Assembly: GCA_017561885.1 (NCBI GenBank)
Contig: JAFZBF010000012.1
Coordinates: forward strand, 23,161-87,160
Reading direction: 5' to 3'
DNA from: Bacteroidales bacterium
Lineage (GTDB): Bacteria; Bacteroidota; Bacteroidia; Bacteroidales; UBA932
DNA length: 64,000 bases
Shown: positions 8,867-17,797 of the stretch, piece after piece
Numbering within the stretch: the stretch's first letter is position 1
How the letters are laid out: each line of letters opens with the position of its first letter
Program-made: the position numbers and the translations under genes
The notes under the pieces: model-generated
Database searches by the model: none
What the model saw: the letters and a program-made list of their open reading frames with translations, nothing else
Told to the model about the DNA's origin: nothing

Positions 8867-11590
8867 CTATTTATCCCAGTAGCTCGACGCCTTCTTGAAC
8901 TGCAGGAGGTCTGAAAGGGCGGAAGCATTGGCAGCAATACGGAAGCTCCAGCTCTCCCAGGTTCCCTGAGGCACCCAGGATACCGAGATGTTGAAGCAGT
9001 GCAGGTCGTAGGTTGCACTGAGCTGGGTGGTGGTCAGCGCCATCTTTGTAAGGTCGAAACCGGTGTTGAGCGAGAAATTCATCGCTTTTGTCAGCCTGAG
9101 CTGGGCCGATGCACTTACAGTGCTGGTGAAGTTGTTGACTTTCTGCATCATACCGTTGACGTTCTTATAAGAAGCCGTATAAGCGAAGTTGGCGTTGAGA
9201 CTCACCGACCAGGGTGAAGAGGGATTGAGGTAATACAGCCATCCGCCTGGGATATATTCACCCGTAATGGGGTGATAATACACCCTGTAGTAATCAGGAG
9301 AACTGCTTGGATCGGCTTCCGAGGCGCCGTCGTTGCCATCTATATGTCCATCTCCGCTGAACGAATAGGAGAGTGACGCGCTGGCGTTGGTAATCCTTGC
9401 TATCCTGAAACCTTTCTCCTTGATGATATTGAAGGTGTTGATGCGTAAGCCTTTGTCATTGACGGCATAAGGGTCAAGAGACATGTTTCCGTTGATTCCG
9501 AGTTTTCCGAACACCGTGGTGGAAGCTGAGATGGAAATGGCCGAGAGATTCAGGGAGTCTGCCAGAAAGTTGTAGGATCCGCTGATGTTCAGCTGGTCAA
9601 GAAGCTTGATCTTGGTGGTTTTCACTCCAGTGGAGTCGCTGTCGTCCCTCACTTTTGCTTCGAGGTTGTTGCCGAACGAGAAGCCCAGGGACGCTGACTT
9701 TCCCTTTGAAGGAGGAGAATAGAGCATTCCGCTGTATTTGTTGTATTCCTCAACAACTTCCTCGCCTTTCGAGTTTATATATTTCAGAGTGGTGTAGCCG
9801 TTGGCAGGGGTGCCGAGCTCAGGCCTGAACGAGAAGCTGAAACTCGGGGTTATCATATGGCGGATGGCCTGCAGCTTGCCTTTCGGATTGAAGTTGAACA
9901 TACCGTAGATACGGGTGCTCATCGAGATTCCGCCCGAATAGTTCTGGGTGATGCCGAACGCGCTGAACTGGTCGGTCATCTGGGTGATGACTTTCTGCGC
10001 CTCGGGGTCATACACGCGGAGATTCTCCCTGAAATACCAGTTCATTCCATATGAGATGGAAGGAGAGAAGTTGAAGTATTTCAGCAGCGTGAACTGGGGC
10101 AGACCGATGGCGAAGGCGTGAGTCATTCCGTTGTTCAACTTGTTCATCAGCCCCGGGTCGTGGATTTCGCTGGCCTTGAAAGCAATCTTGTTCTGCAGAG
10201 TGGTGTTGTAGCTAAGGGAGATCTGCTCATAGAGTTTTTCCTTGCCGACCCTTACCTTTCGCTTGAAAGGATAGAACCTGTTGACGTTGAAGGTGAAGTT
10301 AGGGAAGGTTATCGAGTAGGAGCTGTCCCTCGAGTTCTGGCTGTGCAGGGCATTGACGGAGAAGCTGCCGAATGAGAATGTCTTGGAGTATGAGATGGAT
10401 GACGAAGTCTGGTTCTGTACGGCTTCAGCTATGCTGGTCGAGTTGTAGGTGTTGTTCTTAGGGCTGGAGAAGTTGACTGAAGCCCTGAAGGACGTTCCCG
10501 GACGGGCCTTGGGGTCCTGGGAGTGCGACCAGTTCAGACCGAAGTTCTTGGATTCCTTATAATCCGGCGAGTTGGCCTCACCGGTAATGTCTACAGAATA
10601 GTTCATCGTGAGAGAGCCGTCGAAGGCATATCTTTTCTTATAGCGGGTGGTTACCTGGGAGGCCCATGAACCATATGAGTAGATGTCTCCTGTCAGGGCT
10701 ACGTCAAAGTGGTCTCCTACGACGAAATAATATCCCAGTCCGCGCATGTACAGACCTCTGGCTTTCTCCTCTCCGAATGTCGGCACCATAATGCCGCTTG
10801 CTCTCTCCGGCATTTCCGGAACGAATCCGAACGGCAGAACGATGGGCAGAGGCACATCCTCCACCACTACGTATGCCGGTCCGAAGACTGTCCGCTTGGA
10901 GTTGCCGGTGATCTTGGCGGCAGTCATCTTCATATAATAGTGCGGATGTTCGGCGTCGCACACCGTATAGATACCGCCGGCTATGTTTATGGATTCGTCG
11001 GGAAGCATCTTCAGGTTTTCTCCCCTCAGTTCGCCTTCCTTCTGGTTGGTGATCATATTCTTGATCTTGGCCTTCTTGGAGTTGAAGTTGTAATACACCT
11101 CTTCCATAGTGTATTCGTTGCCCCCGTTCGTCATCTTGGGCTGTCCGACCCATTTCCCGTCAAAGTCTTTCGTACCCCTGGCGAATACTATGTTGTTATC
11201 CACGTCGTAGGCCATATAGTCGGAGGTTATGGCAATGTCGCCATATGTGACGCTTACGTCGCCATAATAATATATGATATTGCGGCCTTCGCGCATATCC
11301 TCTATTACGGAATCTTTTGCTGAAGAGAATGCCGGGCGTTCGAGTGTGCTCTTTACGATGGGAATGGAGTCGAGCTGGTCCGGCACGTACTCTGCAAGGC
11401 CCGGATCTATTCCCAGAGTGTCGATATCGGCTGAGATGCTGTCATTCGCTGCGACAACGCGGGCCGCACCGGCGACGATGCTGTCCCTCACGCTGGCTAT
11501 GCTGTCCTGCACATTCTGCGCATAGGCTGCAGGAAGTTGGCAAAGCGCAACAAGAGAGGCGAATAATAAGATAAACCTCAGTCTTTTCAC
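8867..11590 (-). CDS. lptD: LptD-like outer-membrane LPS assembly protein
   Basis: The 907-residue product looks like the Bacteroidetes form of LptD, the beta-barrel that inserts lipopolysaccharide into the outer leaflet. Seen: a signal peptide (residues 1 to about 24, ending AAYAQ), an OstA-like beta-jellyroll region around residues 90-210 (repeated phrases such as YYYGDVSVTYGDIAITSDYM and FNSKKAKIKNM), then about 650 residues of alternating aromatic and polar strands with many Ser, Tyr and Asn, typical of an outer-membrane barrel. Family knowledge suggests LptE-dependent function, but no lptE is near. It is divergent from a peptidoglycan amidase gene, their promoters overlapping in a 53-bp gap. 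Exact orthology to LptD is probable rather than certain. Confidence 0.8.
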   Translation of the reverse strand: MKRLRFILLFASLVALCQLPAAYAQNVQDSIASVRDSIVAGAARVVAANDSISADIDTLGIDPGLAEYVPDQLDSIPIVKSTLERPAFSSAKDSVIEDMREGRNIIYYYGDVSVTYGDIAITSDYMAYDVDNNIVFARGTKDFDGKWVGQPKMTNGGNEYTMEEVYYNFNSKKAKIKNMITNQKEGELRGENLKMLPDESINIAGGIYTVCDAEHPHYYMKMTAAKITGNSKRTVFGPAYVVVEDVPLPIVLPFGFVPEMPERASGIMVPTFGEEKARGLYMRGLGYYFVVGDHFDVALTGDIYSYGSWASQVTTRYKKRYAFDGSLTMNYSVDITGEANSPDYKESKNFGLNWSHSQDPKARPGTSFRASVNFSSPKNNTYNSTSIAEAVQNQTSSSISYSKTFSFGSFSVNALHSQNSRDSSYSITFPNFTFNVNRFYPFKRKVRVGKEKLYEQISLSYNTTLQNKIAFKASEIHDPGLMNKLNNGMTHAFAIGLPQFTLLKYFNFSPSISYGMNWYFRENLRVYDPEAQKVITQMTDQFSAFGITQNYSGGISMSTRIYGMFNFNPKGKLQAIRHMITPSFSFSFRPELGTPANGYTTLKYINSKGEEVVEEYNKYSGMLYSPPSKGKSASLGFSFGNNLEAKVRDDSDSTGVKTTKIKLLDQLNISGSYNFLADSLNLSAISISASTTVFGKLGINGNMSLDPYAVNDKGLRINTFNIIKEKGFRIARITNASASLSYSFSGDGHIDGNDGASEADPSSSPDYYRVYYHPITGEYIPGGWLYYLNPSSPWSVSLNANFAYTASYKNVNGMMQKVNNFTSTVSASAQLRLTKAMNFSLNTGFDLTKMALTTTQLSATYDLHCFNISVSWVPQGTWESWSFRIAANASALSDLLQFKKASSYWDK

Positions 11591-11600
11591 GAAAATTCGC

Positions 11601-11624
11601 TATATTTGCAAAAGTACAAAGGTA
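11601..11624. promoter_or_regulatory. Overlapping divergent promoters of lptD-like gene and amidase
   Basis: Plus strand TATATTTG at 11601-11608 is a consensus -7 element for the amidase. Minus strand TACCTTTG at 11617-11624 is one for the lptD-like gene, with TTTTG on the minus strand at 11647-11651 as a possible -33 (22 bp away). The two -7 elements are 8 bp apart, so polymerase cannot easily occupy both at once. Confidence 0.55.
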
Positions 11625-11643
11625 GTAAAAATCCGCAACTAAT

Positions 11644-12864
11644 ATGCCAAAACAGCCGTTTATAACCTTATTGTCGATTATGGCAATATCGGCTGCAGTG
11701 CTGTCCGGAGGCATTCCTGCCTCCGCACAGGAATCGGGACTGGCGCTGAGGACAGTAGTCATAGACGCCGGCCACGGCGGCAACGATCCGGGTGCGATAT
11801 CTCTGGACAGCAAACTTACGGAGAAGTCTGTGGTGCTCGACGTAGCGCTGACCCTGGGCAAGATGATCAAGGATGCATACCCTGACGTCAATGTAATATA
11901 CACCAGGGACAAAGACGTCTTCATCCCCTTGAACACGAGAGCGGATATCGCCAACAAGAACCACGCTGACCTTTTCATCTCCCTGCACTGCAACTCTGTA
12001 CCTAAGAACAAGACGGCCCCCAGCGGCTGCGAGACCTATGTGATGGGAATGAGCAAGAGCGCCTCCAATATGGAAGTGTCGAAGAGGGAGAACTCTGTGA
12101 TATTGCTGGAGGACGACTATACTACCAAATATCAGGGTTATGATCCTGACAATCCAGAATCTGCCATTTTCTTCAATCTGATGCAGAATGCATATTTCGA
12201 GCAGAGCCTCATAATGGCTGAGCTGTGTCAGAAACATCTGAGCAAAGGCCCTATCTCTACCAACAGGGGTATCAAACAGGGCGCATTGCTCGTGCTTTGG
12301 AGAACTACCATGCCCTCGGTATTGGTGGAGATGGGTTTCATCACCAACAAGTCGGACCGCAATACCCTTGCTTCAAAGGAAAAAAGGACTCAGATCGCGA
12401 GCCGTCTGCTGGCCGCCTTCAAGGATTTCAAGGAACAGTATGACGGATCCGTTCCTGAATCCGGCCCGGCACCCGCCGCCCCTCAGGTCCCTGTTCAGCC
12501 TCAGGCTGTGGAACAGCCGCAAGAGGTGTCGCCGTCCCCTTCAGTGAAGGAAGAACCGGAACCTTCTGTTCAAGAAGAACCGGCGGTTCCTGCAGAATCT
12601 GCAGCCCTCCCTTCCGTGACAGAAGAAAATCCGTATTTCGCAATCCAGATTTTTGCTGTTTCCAGAAATCTTTCTTCCGGAGCAAGCGAGTTCAAAGGTC
12701 TCAAGGAAATTGGAAAATTCAAGGTCGGAAACCTCTATAAATACACCACAGGACATTTCAAATCCGAGCAGGATGCAGATGCCGCGCTCTCCTCTGTGCG
12801 TGCCAAGTTCAAGGATGCTTTTATCGTCAGAATCGACGGTGGAAAACCTGAAAAAATCCGCTAA
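11644..12864 (+). CDS. N-acetylmuramoyl-L-alanine amidase with SPOR domain
   Basis: This secreted amidase cleaves the bond between N-acetylmuramic acid and the stem peptide. Seen in 406 residues: a signal peptide (about 1-28, ending ASAQE), an Amidase_3 domain with zinc ligands and catalytic residues in VVIDAGHGG, the following Glu near LTEKSV, LFISLHCNS and VLVEMGFITN, then a Pro/Glu/Val-rich linker (about 265-325) and a C-terminal SPOR-like domain (about 330-405) with FAIQIFAVS. SPOR domains bind glycan strands stripped of peptides at division sites, so a role in cell separation is inferred. It has its own promoter, divergent from the lptD-like gene. Confidence 0.9.
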   Translation: MPKQPFITLLSIMAISAAVLSGGIPASAQESGLALRTVVIDAGHGGNDPGAISLDSKLTEKSVVLDVALTLGKMIKDAYPDVNVIYTRDKDVFIPLNTRADIANKNHADLFISLHCNSVPKNKTAPSGCETYVMGMSKSASNMEVSKRENSVILLEDDYTTKYQGYDPDNPESAIFFNLMQNAYFEQSLIMAELCQKHLSKGPISTNRGIKQGALLVLWRTTMPSVLVEMGFITNKSDRNTLASKEKRTQIASRLLAAFKDFKEQYDGSVPESGPAPAAPQVPVQPQAVEQPQEVSPSPSVKEEPEPSVQEEPAVPAESAALPSVTEENPYFAIQIFAVSRNLSSGASEFKGLKEIGKFKVGNLYKYTTGHFKSEQDADAALSSVRAKFKDAFIVRIDGGKPEKIR

Positions 12865-13099
12865 ATTTTTTTTAAAAATTTTTTACATCTGCAACCGATG
12901 AATTTTCAATAAGATATGAATTGCGCATTTGTTAATGCGTTGATTATCAGTGAATAAATTTATTTGTGTGAATATTAGGTAGTTATAATAGAATTGAAAT
13001 TTCCAATAGAAAATTGATTTTTTTATAACTTTTTTTTGCCCAATTTTGTAATGCATCAAGGGAGTGGAACTACACTTCAAATCTTCTGCATTTTTTTAT
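12865..13099. other. AT-rich intergenic region upstream of dnaA
   Basis: This 235-bp stretch is strongly AT-rich, with an inverted repeat CGCAT-6-ATGCG at 12924-12939 and two sequences one base from the DnaA-box complement TGTGNATAA: AGTGAATAA (12949-12957) and TGTGAATAT (12967-12975). No strict promoter is visible; TAACTTTT-like and CAATTTTG-like near-matches occur at about 13024 and 13044. It may hold the dnaA promoter and an autoregulatory DnaA site. A replication origin is possible but not shown. Confidence 0.35.
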
Positions 13100-14518
13100 A
13101 TGAAAGAGTTAAATCCGGCATCCGTTTGGAACAGCTGTCTTGAAATCATCAAGGACAACATCTCCGAGGTGAATTATAGGACCTGGTTCGCACCCGTGAA
13201 GGCCGTCCGTCTCAAAGACAAGGCCCTTACGATCGAGGTTCCGTCCGACTATGTGCGAAAGCATATCGAGGATAACTACATCGACCTCATCAGGCGGGTT
13301 CTCCACAGGGTGCTCGGAGACGGCGCGCGTCTTATCTACAATGTCCGCATCGTAGGTGACAGCGTGCTAGTTGCTCCCGAACAGGATCGCAAGATTCTTG
13401 AGAACAACGAAATCAGCCTCGCCGGAGACTCTCTCAAATATAACGGCAATCCTTATCTGATTCCCGGTCTGCAGAAGGTGAAGATAGATTCTCATCTCAA
13501 TCCCGCATACACATTTGAAAACTTTATAGAAGGAGAATGCAACCGTTTCGGCCGCTCGGCAGGTCTCAGCATAGCTGACAGGCCCGGCAAGACAGCGTTC
13601 AATCCTCTTTTTATCTACGGAGGCCCGGGTCTCGGAAAGACCCACCTTGCTCAGGCCATCGGCATAGCCATCAAGGAGAAATATCCTGACAAGATAGTTC
13701 TCTATGTCAGCGCAAACAGGTTTCAGACCCAGTTCATGAATGCCGTCGGCCTGAACAACAACCTTGTGGACTTCCTTAGGTATTACCAGTCGGTAGATGT
13801 ACTCATCATCGATGACGTACATGAGTTTTCTGAGAAGAAAGGCACTCAGAATGCCTTCTTCCAGATTTTCAACTATCTGCATCAGAGCGGCAAGCAGCTT
13901 GTGCTGACTTCTGACTGCCCGCCCGTCGAGCTGCAGGGTCTTGAGCAGAGGCTCCTCTCCAGATTCAAGTGGGGCCTGTCTGTCGAGCTCCTCGCTCCGT
14001 CATATGAGACGAGGCTCGCCATCCTCAAGCACAAGAGCTTCCGCGAAGGTGCAGTAGTTCCCGACGAAGTGCTGGAATTCATTGCAAGAAAGGTAAAGTC
14101 GAATATACGCGAGCTGGAAGGTACGTTGCTCACGCTCATAGCCCAGGCTACGTTTGCAAAACGCAATATGACCCTCGAGCTTGCCCAGGAGCTTATCGAG
14201 AAGATCGTCACCGACGGTCAGAACGAAATATCCATTTCCAGGATACAGGACGTCGTATGTGATTACTTCAATCTGCCACACGACGCCATCCTCGCCAAGA
14301 CCCGCAAGAGAGAGATCGTCCAGGCCCGTCAGATAGCCATGTATCTGAGCCGCAATCTCACCAAAGTCTCCCTTGCATCAATCGGTGCGCAGATAGGAGG
14401 CAAGGACCACGCTACGGTGCTTCACGCTTGCAACACTGTCTGCGACCTCATCGATACCGACCGTACTTTCAGACAGTACGTCACCGATATCGAGAAAATG
14501 CTGGTTACGAATAACTAA
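13100..14518 (+). CDS. dnaA: Chromosomal replication initiator DnaA
   Basis: DnaA opens the replication origin and loads the helicase. The frame opens at 13064, but the residues before MKELNPASVW are unlike DnaA N-termini, so I start at 13100 (472 aa). Seen: the N-terminal DnaB-interaction domain, AAA+ Walker A GGPGLGKTH, Walker B VLIIDDVHE, sensor and arginine-finger region LLSRFKWGL, and the C-terminal DNA-binding signature GGKDHATVLHA. It heads a tight run with a dipeptidase (5 bp) and ribulose-phosphate epimerase (4 bp). dnaN is not adjacent; it lies about 34 kb away in this window, unlike the dnaA-dnaN order of many bacteria. Confidence 0.97.
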   Translation: MKELNPASVWNSCLEIIKDNISEVNYRTWFAPVKAVRLKDKALTIEVPSDYVRKHIEDNYIDLIRRVLHRVLGDGARLIYNVRIVGDSVLVAPEQDRKILENNEISLAGDSLKYNGNPYLIPGLQKVKIDSHLNPAYTFENFIEGECNRFGRSAGLSIADRPGKTAFNPLFIYGGPGLGKTHLAQAIGIAIKEKYPDKIVLYVSANRFQTQFMNAVGLNNNLVDFLRYYQSVDVLIIDDVHEFSEKKGTQNAFFQIFNYLHQSGKQLVLTSDCPPVELQGLEQRLLSRFKWGLSVELLAPSYETRLAILKHKSFREGAVVPDEVLEFIARKVKSNIRELEGTLLTLIAQATFAKRNMTLELAQELIEKIVTDGQNEISISRIQDVVCDYFNLPHDAILAKTRKREIVQARQIAMYLSRNLTKVSLASIGAQIGGKDHATVLHACNTVCDLIDTDRTFRQYVTDIEKMLVTNN

Positions 14519-14523
14519 ACTAT

Positions 14524-15993
14524 ATGAAATCAGAAAAGGTTCTTTCCTTCTTCCGCGAAATCGTATGTATTCCGCGGGAATCGGGGCATGAAGAGCATAT
14601 CAGGGCTTATCTTCAGAAATTCGCAAAAGACCGTTCGCTGGAATGCAAGACGGACGCTGCCGGCAACGTACTGATCATCAAACCTGCGGCCAAGGGCTGC
14701 GAGGACCGTCCCGTAATAGTTCTCCAGAGCCATATGGATATGGTCTGCGAGAAAGTCAAAGGCTATGAGCACGATTTTGCCAAGGATCCCATCAAATATG
14801 AGATCCGGGACGGCTGGATGGTCGCAGACAATACCACCCTCGGCGCCGACTGCGGCATCGGAATAGCGTCGGAACTCGCTATCCTCGACGATCCGACCCT
14901 GAAATTCGGCAGACTTGAATGCCTCTTCACAGCTTCTGAAGAGACTGGTATGGACGGCGCGTTCGGACTCGAGCCCGGATTCCTCGAAGGAAAGATCCTT
15001 ATAAACCTCGATTCAGAAGACGAAGGCCAGCTGTTCATCGGCTGCGCCGGAGGTATAAACACAACTGCCACTTTCTTCTACGACGCAAGTCCGCTGGAAG
15101 GAGAGAAGGAGTTTATGCTTTTCACCGTAGAGGGCGGAATCGGCGGCCATAGCGGTGACGACATAGACAAGGGCAGGGCAAACGCCCTCAGCCTGCTTGC
15201 AAGATTCCTCCATCAGGTGATCGACTTCGAGGATGTGGAACTGTGCAGCATCGACGGCGGCGGCAAGAGGAATGCAATCCCCCGCGACTGCTCCGCAGTC
15301 CTTGCATTCGATCCCATATCGAAGGCCGGAATAATGGAGATCTTCGACCGGTTCGCAGTCGAGATCAAGGACGAGTTCTATCTCACAGATCCCGGAATCC
15401 ACGCCTTTGCAACTCCCGCTTCCTGGGAGACCGATGCTATTGACCACGACGTGGCGTCAGACCTTATCGAGGCCATGGTGGCAGTGCCTAACGGAGTCCT
15501 TGCCATGAGCGCCGAGCTCAAGGGCATAGTCGAGACATCCAGCAACCTTGCTTCAGTCCATATGGTAAAGACTGATGATGAGGAGCTCGCCGACCTTTAC
15601 GGAGAATGCAGCATAGTCGTGGCTACAAGCCAGCGCAGCTGCATCAATTCCGCAAGGGAATGGGCTGCACAGCGTGTCGAAGCCGCTTTTGACCTGGCCG
15701 GTGCTATGGTCACCCACGAGTCGAGATATCCGGGCTGGAAACCCAAGATGGAATCGTATATCCTTGAGGTGACGAGAGAATCATACAAACGCCTGTTCTG
15801 CGTCGAGCCGATAGTCCGCTCAATCCATGCCGGACTGGAATGCGGTCTCTTCCTCGACAAATATCCGGATCTAGACATGATTTCTTTCGGCCCAACGTTG
15901 AGAGGAGTCCACGCCCCCGGAGAGAAACTCGAGCTGTCTTCGCTCGAAAAGTTCTGGATCCTTCTGCTTGACGTGCTTGACAACATCAGGTAG
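14524..15993 (+). CDS. pepD: Aminoacyl-histidine dipeptidase (Xaa-His dipeptidase), M20 family
   Basis: PepD is a cytoplasmic zinc dipeptidase that splits dipeptides such as beta-Ala-His and other Xaa-His. The 489-residue product matches the family size. Seen: the metal-binding SHMDMV near residue 78, the bridging Asp in TLGADCGIG, the catalytic Glu pair in TASEETGMDGA, then LINLDSEDEGQLFIG, the dimerisation lid with GGHSGDDI, and the late metal-ligand His in VHAPGEKLEL. It begins 5 bp after dnaA, so it is probably cotranscribed with it, although nothing suggests a function in replication. Confidence 0.93.
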   Translation: MKSEKVLSFFREIVCIPRESGHEEHIRAYLQKFAKDRSLECKTDAAGNVLIIKPAAKGCEDRPVIVLQSHMDMVCEKVKGYEHDFAKDPIKYEIRDGWMVADNTTLGADCGIGIASELAILDDPTLKFGRLECLFTASEETGMDGAFGLEPGFLEGKILINLDSEDEGQLFIGCAGGINTTATFFYDASPLEGEKEFMLFTVEGGIGGHSGDDIDKGRANALSLLARFLHQVIDFEDVELCSIDGGGKRNAIPRDCSAVLAFDPISKAGIMEIFDRFAVEIKDEFYLTDPGIHAFATPASWETDAIDHDVASDLIEAMVAVPNGVLAMSAELKGIVETSSNLASVHMVKTDDEELADLYGECSIVVATSQRSCINSAREWAAQRVEAAFDLAGAMVTHESRYPGWKPKMESYILEVTRESYKRLFCVEPIVRSIHAGLECGLFLDKYPDLDMISFGPTLRGVHAPGEKLELSSLEKFWILLLDVLDNIR

Positions 15994-15997
15994 AACG

Positions 15998-16651
15998 ATG
16001 GCCAGGAACATCATAGCTCCATCCGTGCTTTCAGCTGATTTCGGTAACCTGGACAGGGATATCGAGATGCTGAACGAGTCGTGCTGCGACTGGATCCATC
16101 TGGACATAATGGACGGAGTGTTCGTGCCCAACATATCCATAGGATTTCCGGTGGTCAAGTCGATTGTAAAGGTTGCACGCAAGACACTGGACGCCCATCT
16201 GATGATTATCGAGCCCTGGAAGTACATCAAGCGCTTTGCGGATATGGGCATCCACTGCCTCAGCGTCCATTACGAGACCTGTCCGGAGCTTCACGATACA
16301 ATCGCCCAGATCCGTTCGCTCGGGATGAAGCCGGGAGTGGTGATCAATCCGGACACTGAAGTGGCGGTGCTCAGGCCGTTCCTGAAAGAAGTCGACTATG
16401 TCCTGATAATGTCTGTATATCCTGGATTCGGCGGACAGTCTTTCATCCCTCACTCGGTAGACAAGGTGAAGGAACTTCGCAAGATGATCAGGGAAGAAGG
16501 GGCGAAATGCCTTATCCAGATCGACGGCGGCATCAACCTCGACAATGTGACTATGCTCCGCAAGGCAGGTGTGGATATCTTCGTGGCAGGAAACACCGTG
16601 TTCTCGGCTGAAGACCCCAAAGCTTGCATAAGCAAGATGGCGGAACTTTAG
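15998..16651 (+). CDS. rpe: Ribulose-phosphate 3-epimerase
   Basis: Rpe interconverts ribulose 5-phosphate and xylulose 5-phosphate in the pentose phosphate pathway. The ATG at 15998, 4 bp after pepD, gives 217 residues and the canonical N-terminus IAPSVLSADFGNL. Seen: a TIM barrel with WIHLDIMDGVFVPN, the metal-binding His/Asp set (HLDIMDG and DAHLMI), VHYE, the MSVYPGFGGQ loop and the catalytic Asp in IQIDGGI, plus the phosphate-binding VAGNTVF. A frame opens earlier at 15968 inside pepD, but its extra residues do not fit. The gene ends 5 bp from the stop of birA on the other strand. Confidence 0.96.
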   Translation: MARNIIAPSVLSADFGNLDRDIEMLNESCCDWIHLDIMDGVFVPNISIGFPVVKSIVKVARKTLDAHLMIIEPWKYIKRFADMGIHCLSVHYETCPELHDTIAQIRSLGMKPGVVINPDTEVAVLRPFLKEVDYVLIMSVYPGFGGQSFIPHSVDKVKELRKMIREEGAKCLIQIDGGINLDNVTMLRKAGVDIFVAGNTVFSAEDPKACISKMAEL

Positions 16652-16656
16652 CGGCC

Positions 16657-17370
16657 TCAGATTATATACTGCAATTCCTTGAAGGCGAAAGCCTTTTCTC
16701 CATCTTCAGTGTCTATGAGGACCCTGGCTGTCTTGTCGACGCCCTTGACAGTTCCTATGAATGTCCTGCCGCTTGCGGTGTCGACATATGTGTGCGGTTG
16801 TCCCAGCCTGTAAAGAGATGCGACATAGCGTTCCTGAGTCTGCGATGACCGGCTGTCGTATTCTTTGAAGATATAATGCAGAAGCTTGAGCAGCTCTTCC
16901 TTTAGGTCGTACCTTATGTCGGTCAGCAATGAAAGCGATACTGGATTGGGTATGTCAGGGCTGAACGAGAGCTGGTTGAGGTTGAATCCTATGCCGACGA
17001 TGCTGCTGCCGATCTCATGCCCGTTGACTGAGTTCTCGATGAGTATCCCGCATATTTTCCTGTCATTTACGTAAATGTCGTTCGGCCATTTGATGGTTGC
17101 AGTTATGCCTTTGCTCCGGATGTATTCCTTAATGCCCAGGGTGACAGCCTGTGAGATTATGAACTGGTCTTCGGCCAAAATGTCAGTGGGTTTGAGAAGG
17201 ATGGAGAAAAGCAGGTTCTCTCCCTTGGCGCTTTCCCAGCAGTTACCTCGTTGTCCTTTGCCAGCCGTCTGAAAATCAGCCACATAGATTGTCTTGTCGG
17301 GAAGTTCGTCTTTATCTCTGGCAATGCGATTATTGGTGGATTCGATTGTTTTAAACCATTTAATTTTCAT
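16657..17370 (-). CDS. birA: Biotin-[acetyl-CoA-carboxylase] ligase
   Basis: BirA activates biotin with ATP and attaches it to biotin-carrier proteins. The 237-residue product begins directly at the catalytic domain with FKTIESTNN, so it lacks the N-terminal helix-turn-helix of E. coli BirA and cannot act as a biotin repressor in that way. Seen: the adenylate-binding loop GKGQRGNCWES, KWPNDIYV with the key Lys, GILIEN, and the C-terminal SH3-like domain (VDTASGRTFIGTVKGVD). A consensus -7 element, TAACTTTG on the minus strand at 17420-17427, lies 50 bp upstream. Confidence 0.93.
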   Translation of the reverse strand: MKIKWFKTIESTNNRIARDKDELPDKTIYVADFQTAGKGQRGNCWESAKGENLLFSILLKPTDILAEDQFIISQAVTLGIKEYIRSKGITATIKWPNDIYVNDRKICGILIENSVNGHEIGSSIVGIGFNLNQLSFSPDIPNPVSLSLLTDIRYDLKEELLKLLHYIFKEYDSRSSQTQERYVASLYRLGQPHTYVDTASGRTFIGTVKGVDKTARVLIDTEDGEKAFAFKELQYII

Positions 17371-17434
17371 AACTTTACAACTAATATGGAAAGTGGCCGG
17401 ATATTTGTCAAACGAAGGCCAAAGTTAATGAAAT

Positions 17435-17797
17435 ATGGGAGAGAACGAAGACAAAAAAGAATTGCAGGTGATAGCTGATGCAATGCTTGACAAGAAGGCC
17501 AAATCTGTGATAAGCCTTGACCTGACCGGTATCGGGACCGCCATCACAGATTACTTCGCGATATGCAATGCAGACAGTACGACTCAGGTGGTCGCAATAT
17601 GCGACAACGTCGAAGAATTCATGCTTGAGAAATGCGGACGCAGCCCGGTGCGCAAGCAGGGGCGTGAGAATGCATTCTGGGTGATACTTGATTATGGAAA
17701 TATAGTGGCACATATCTTCAAGACTGAATACAGGGAATTCTACAGGCTGGAAGATTTATGGGCAGATGCACAGAAAACCGAATACAATGAGCAATAA
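17435..17797 (+). CDS. rsfS: Ribosome silencing factor RsfS
   Basis: RsfS (formerly DUF143/YbeB) binds ribosomal protein L14 and prevents subunit joining when nutrients are scarce. The 120-residue size is typical. Seen: VISLDLTGIGTAITDYFAIC, QVVAICDNVEE, and the conserved WVILDYGNIVAHIF followed by REFYRLEDLWADA. The last 11 bp overlap the ATG of ftsH (17787), so the two are probably coupled. A near-match -7 element (GATATTTG) lies about 40 bp upstream. Confidence 0.93.
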   Translation: MGENEDKKELQVIADAMLDKKAKSVISLDLTGIGTAITDYFAICNADSTTQVVAICDNVEEFMLEKCGRSPVRKQGRENAFWVILDYGNIVAHIFKTEYREFYRLEDLWADAQKTEYNEQ

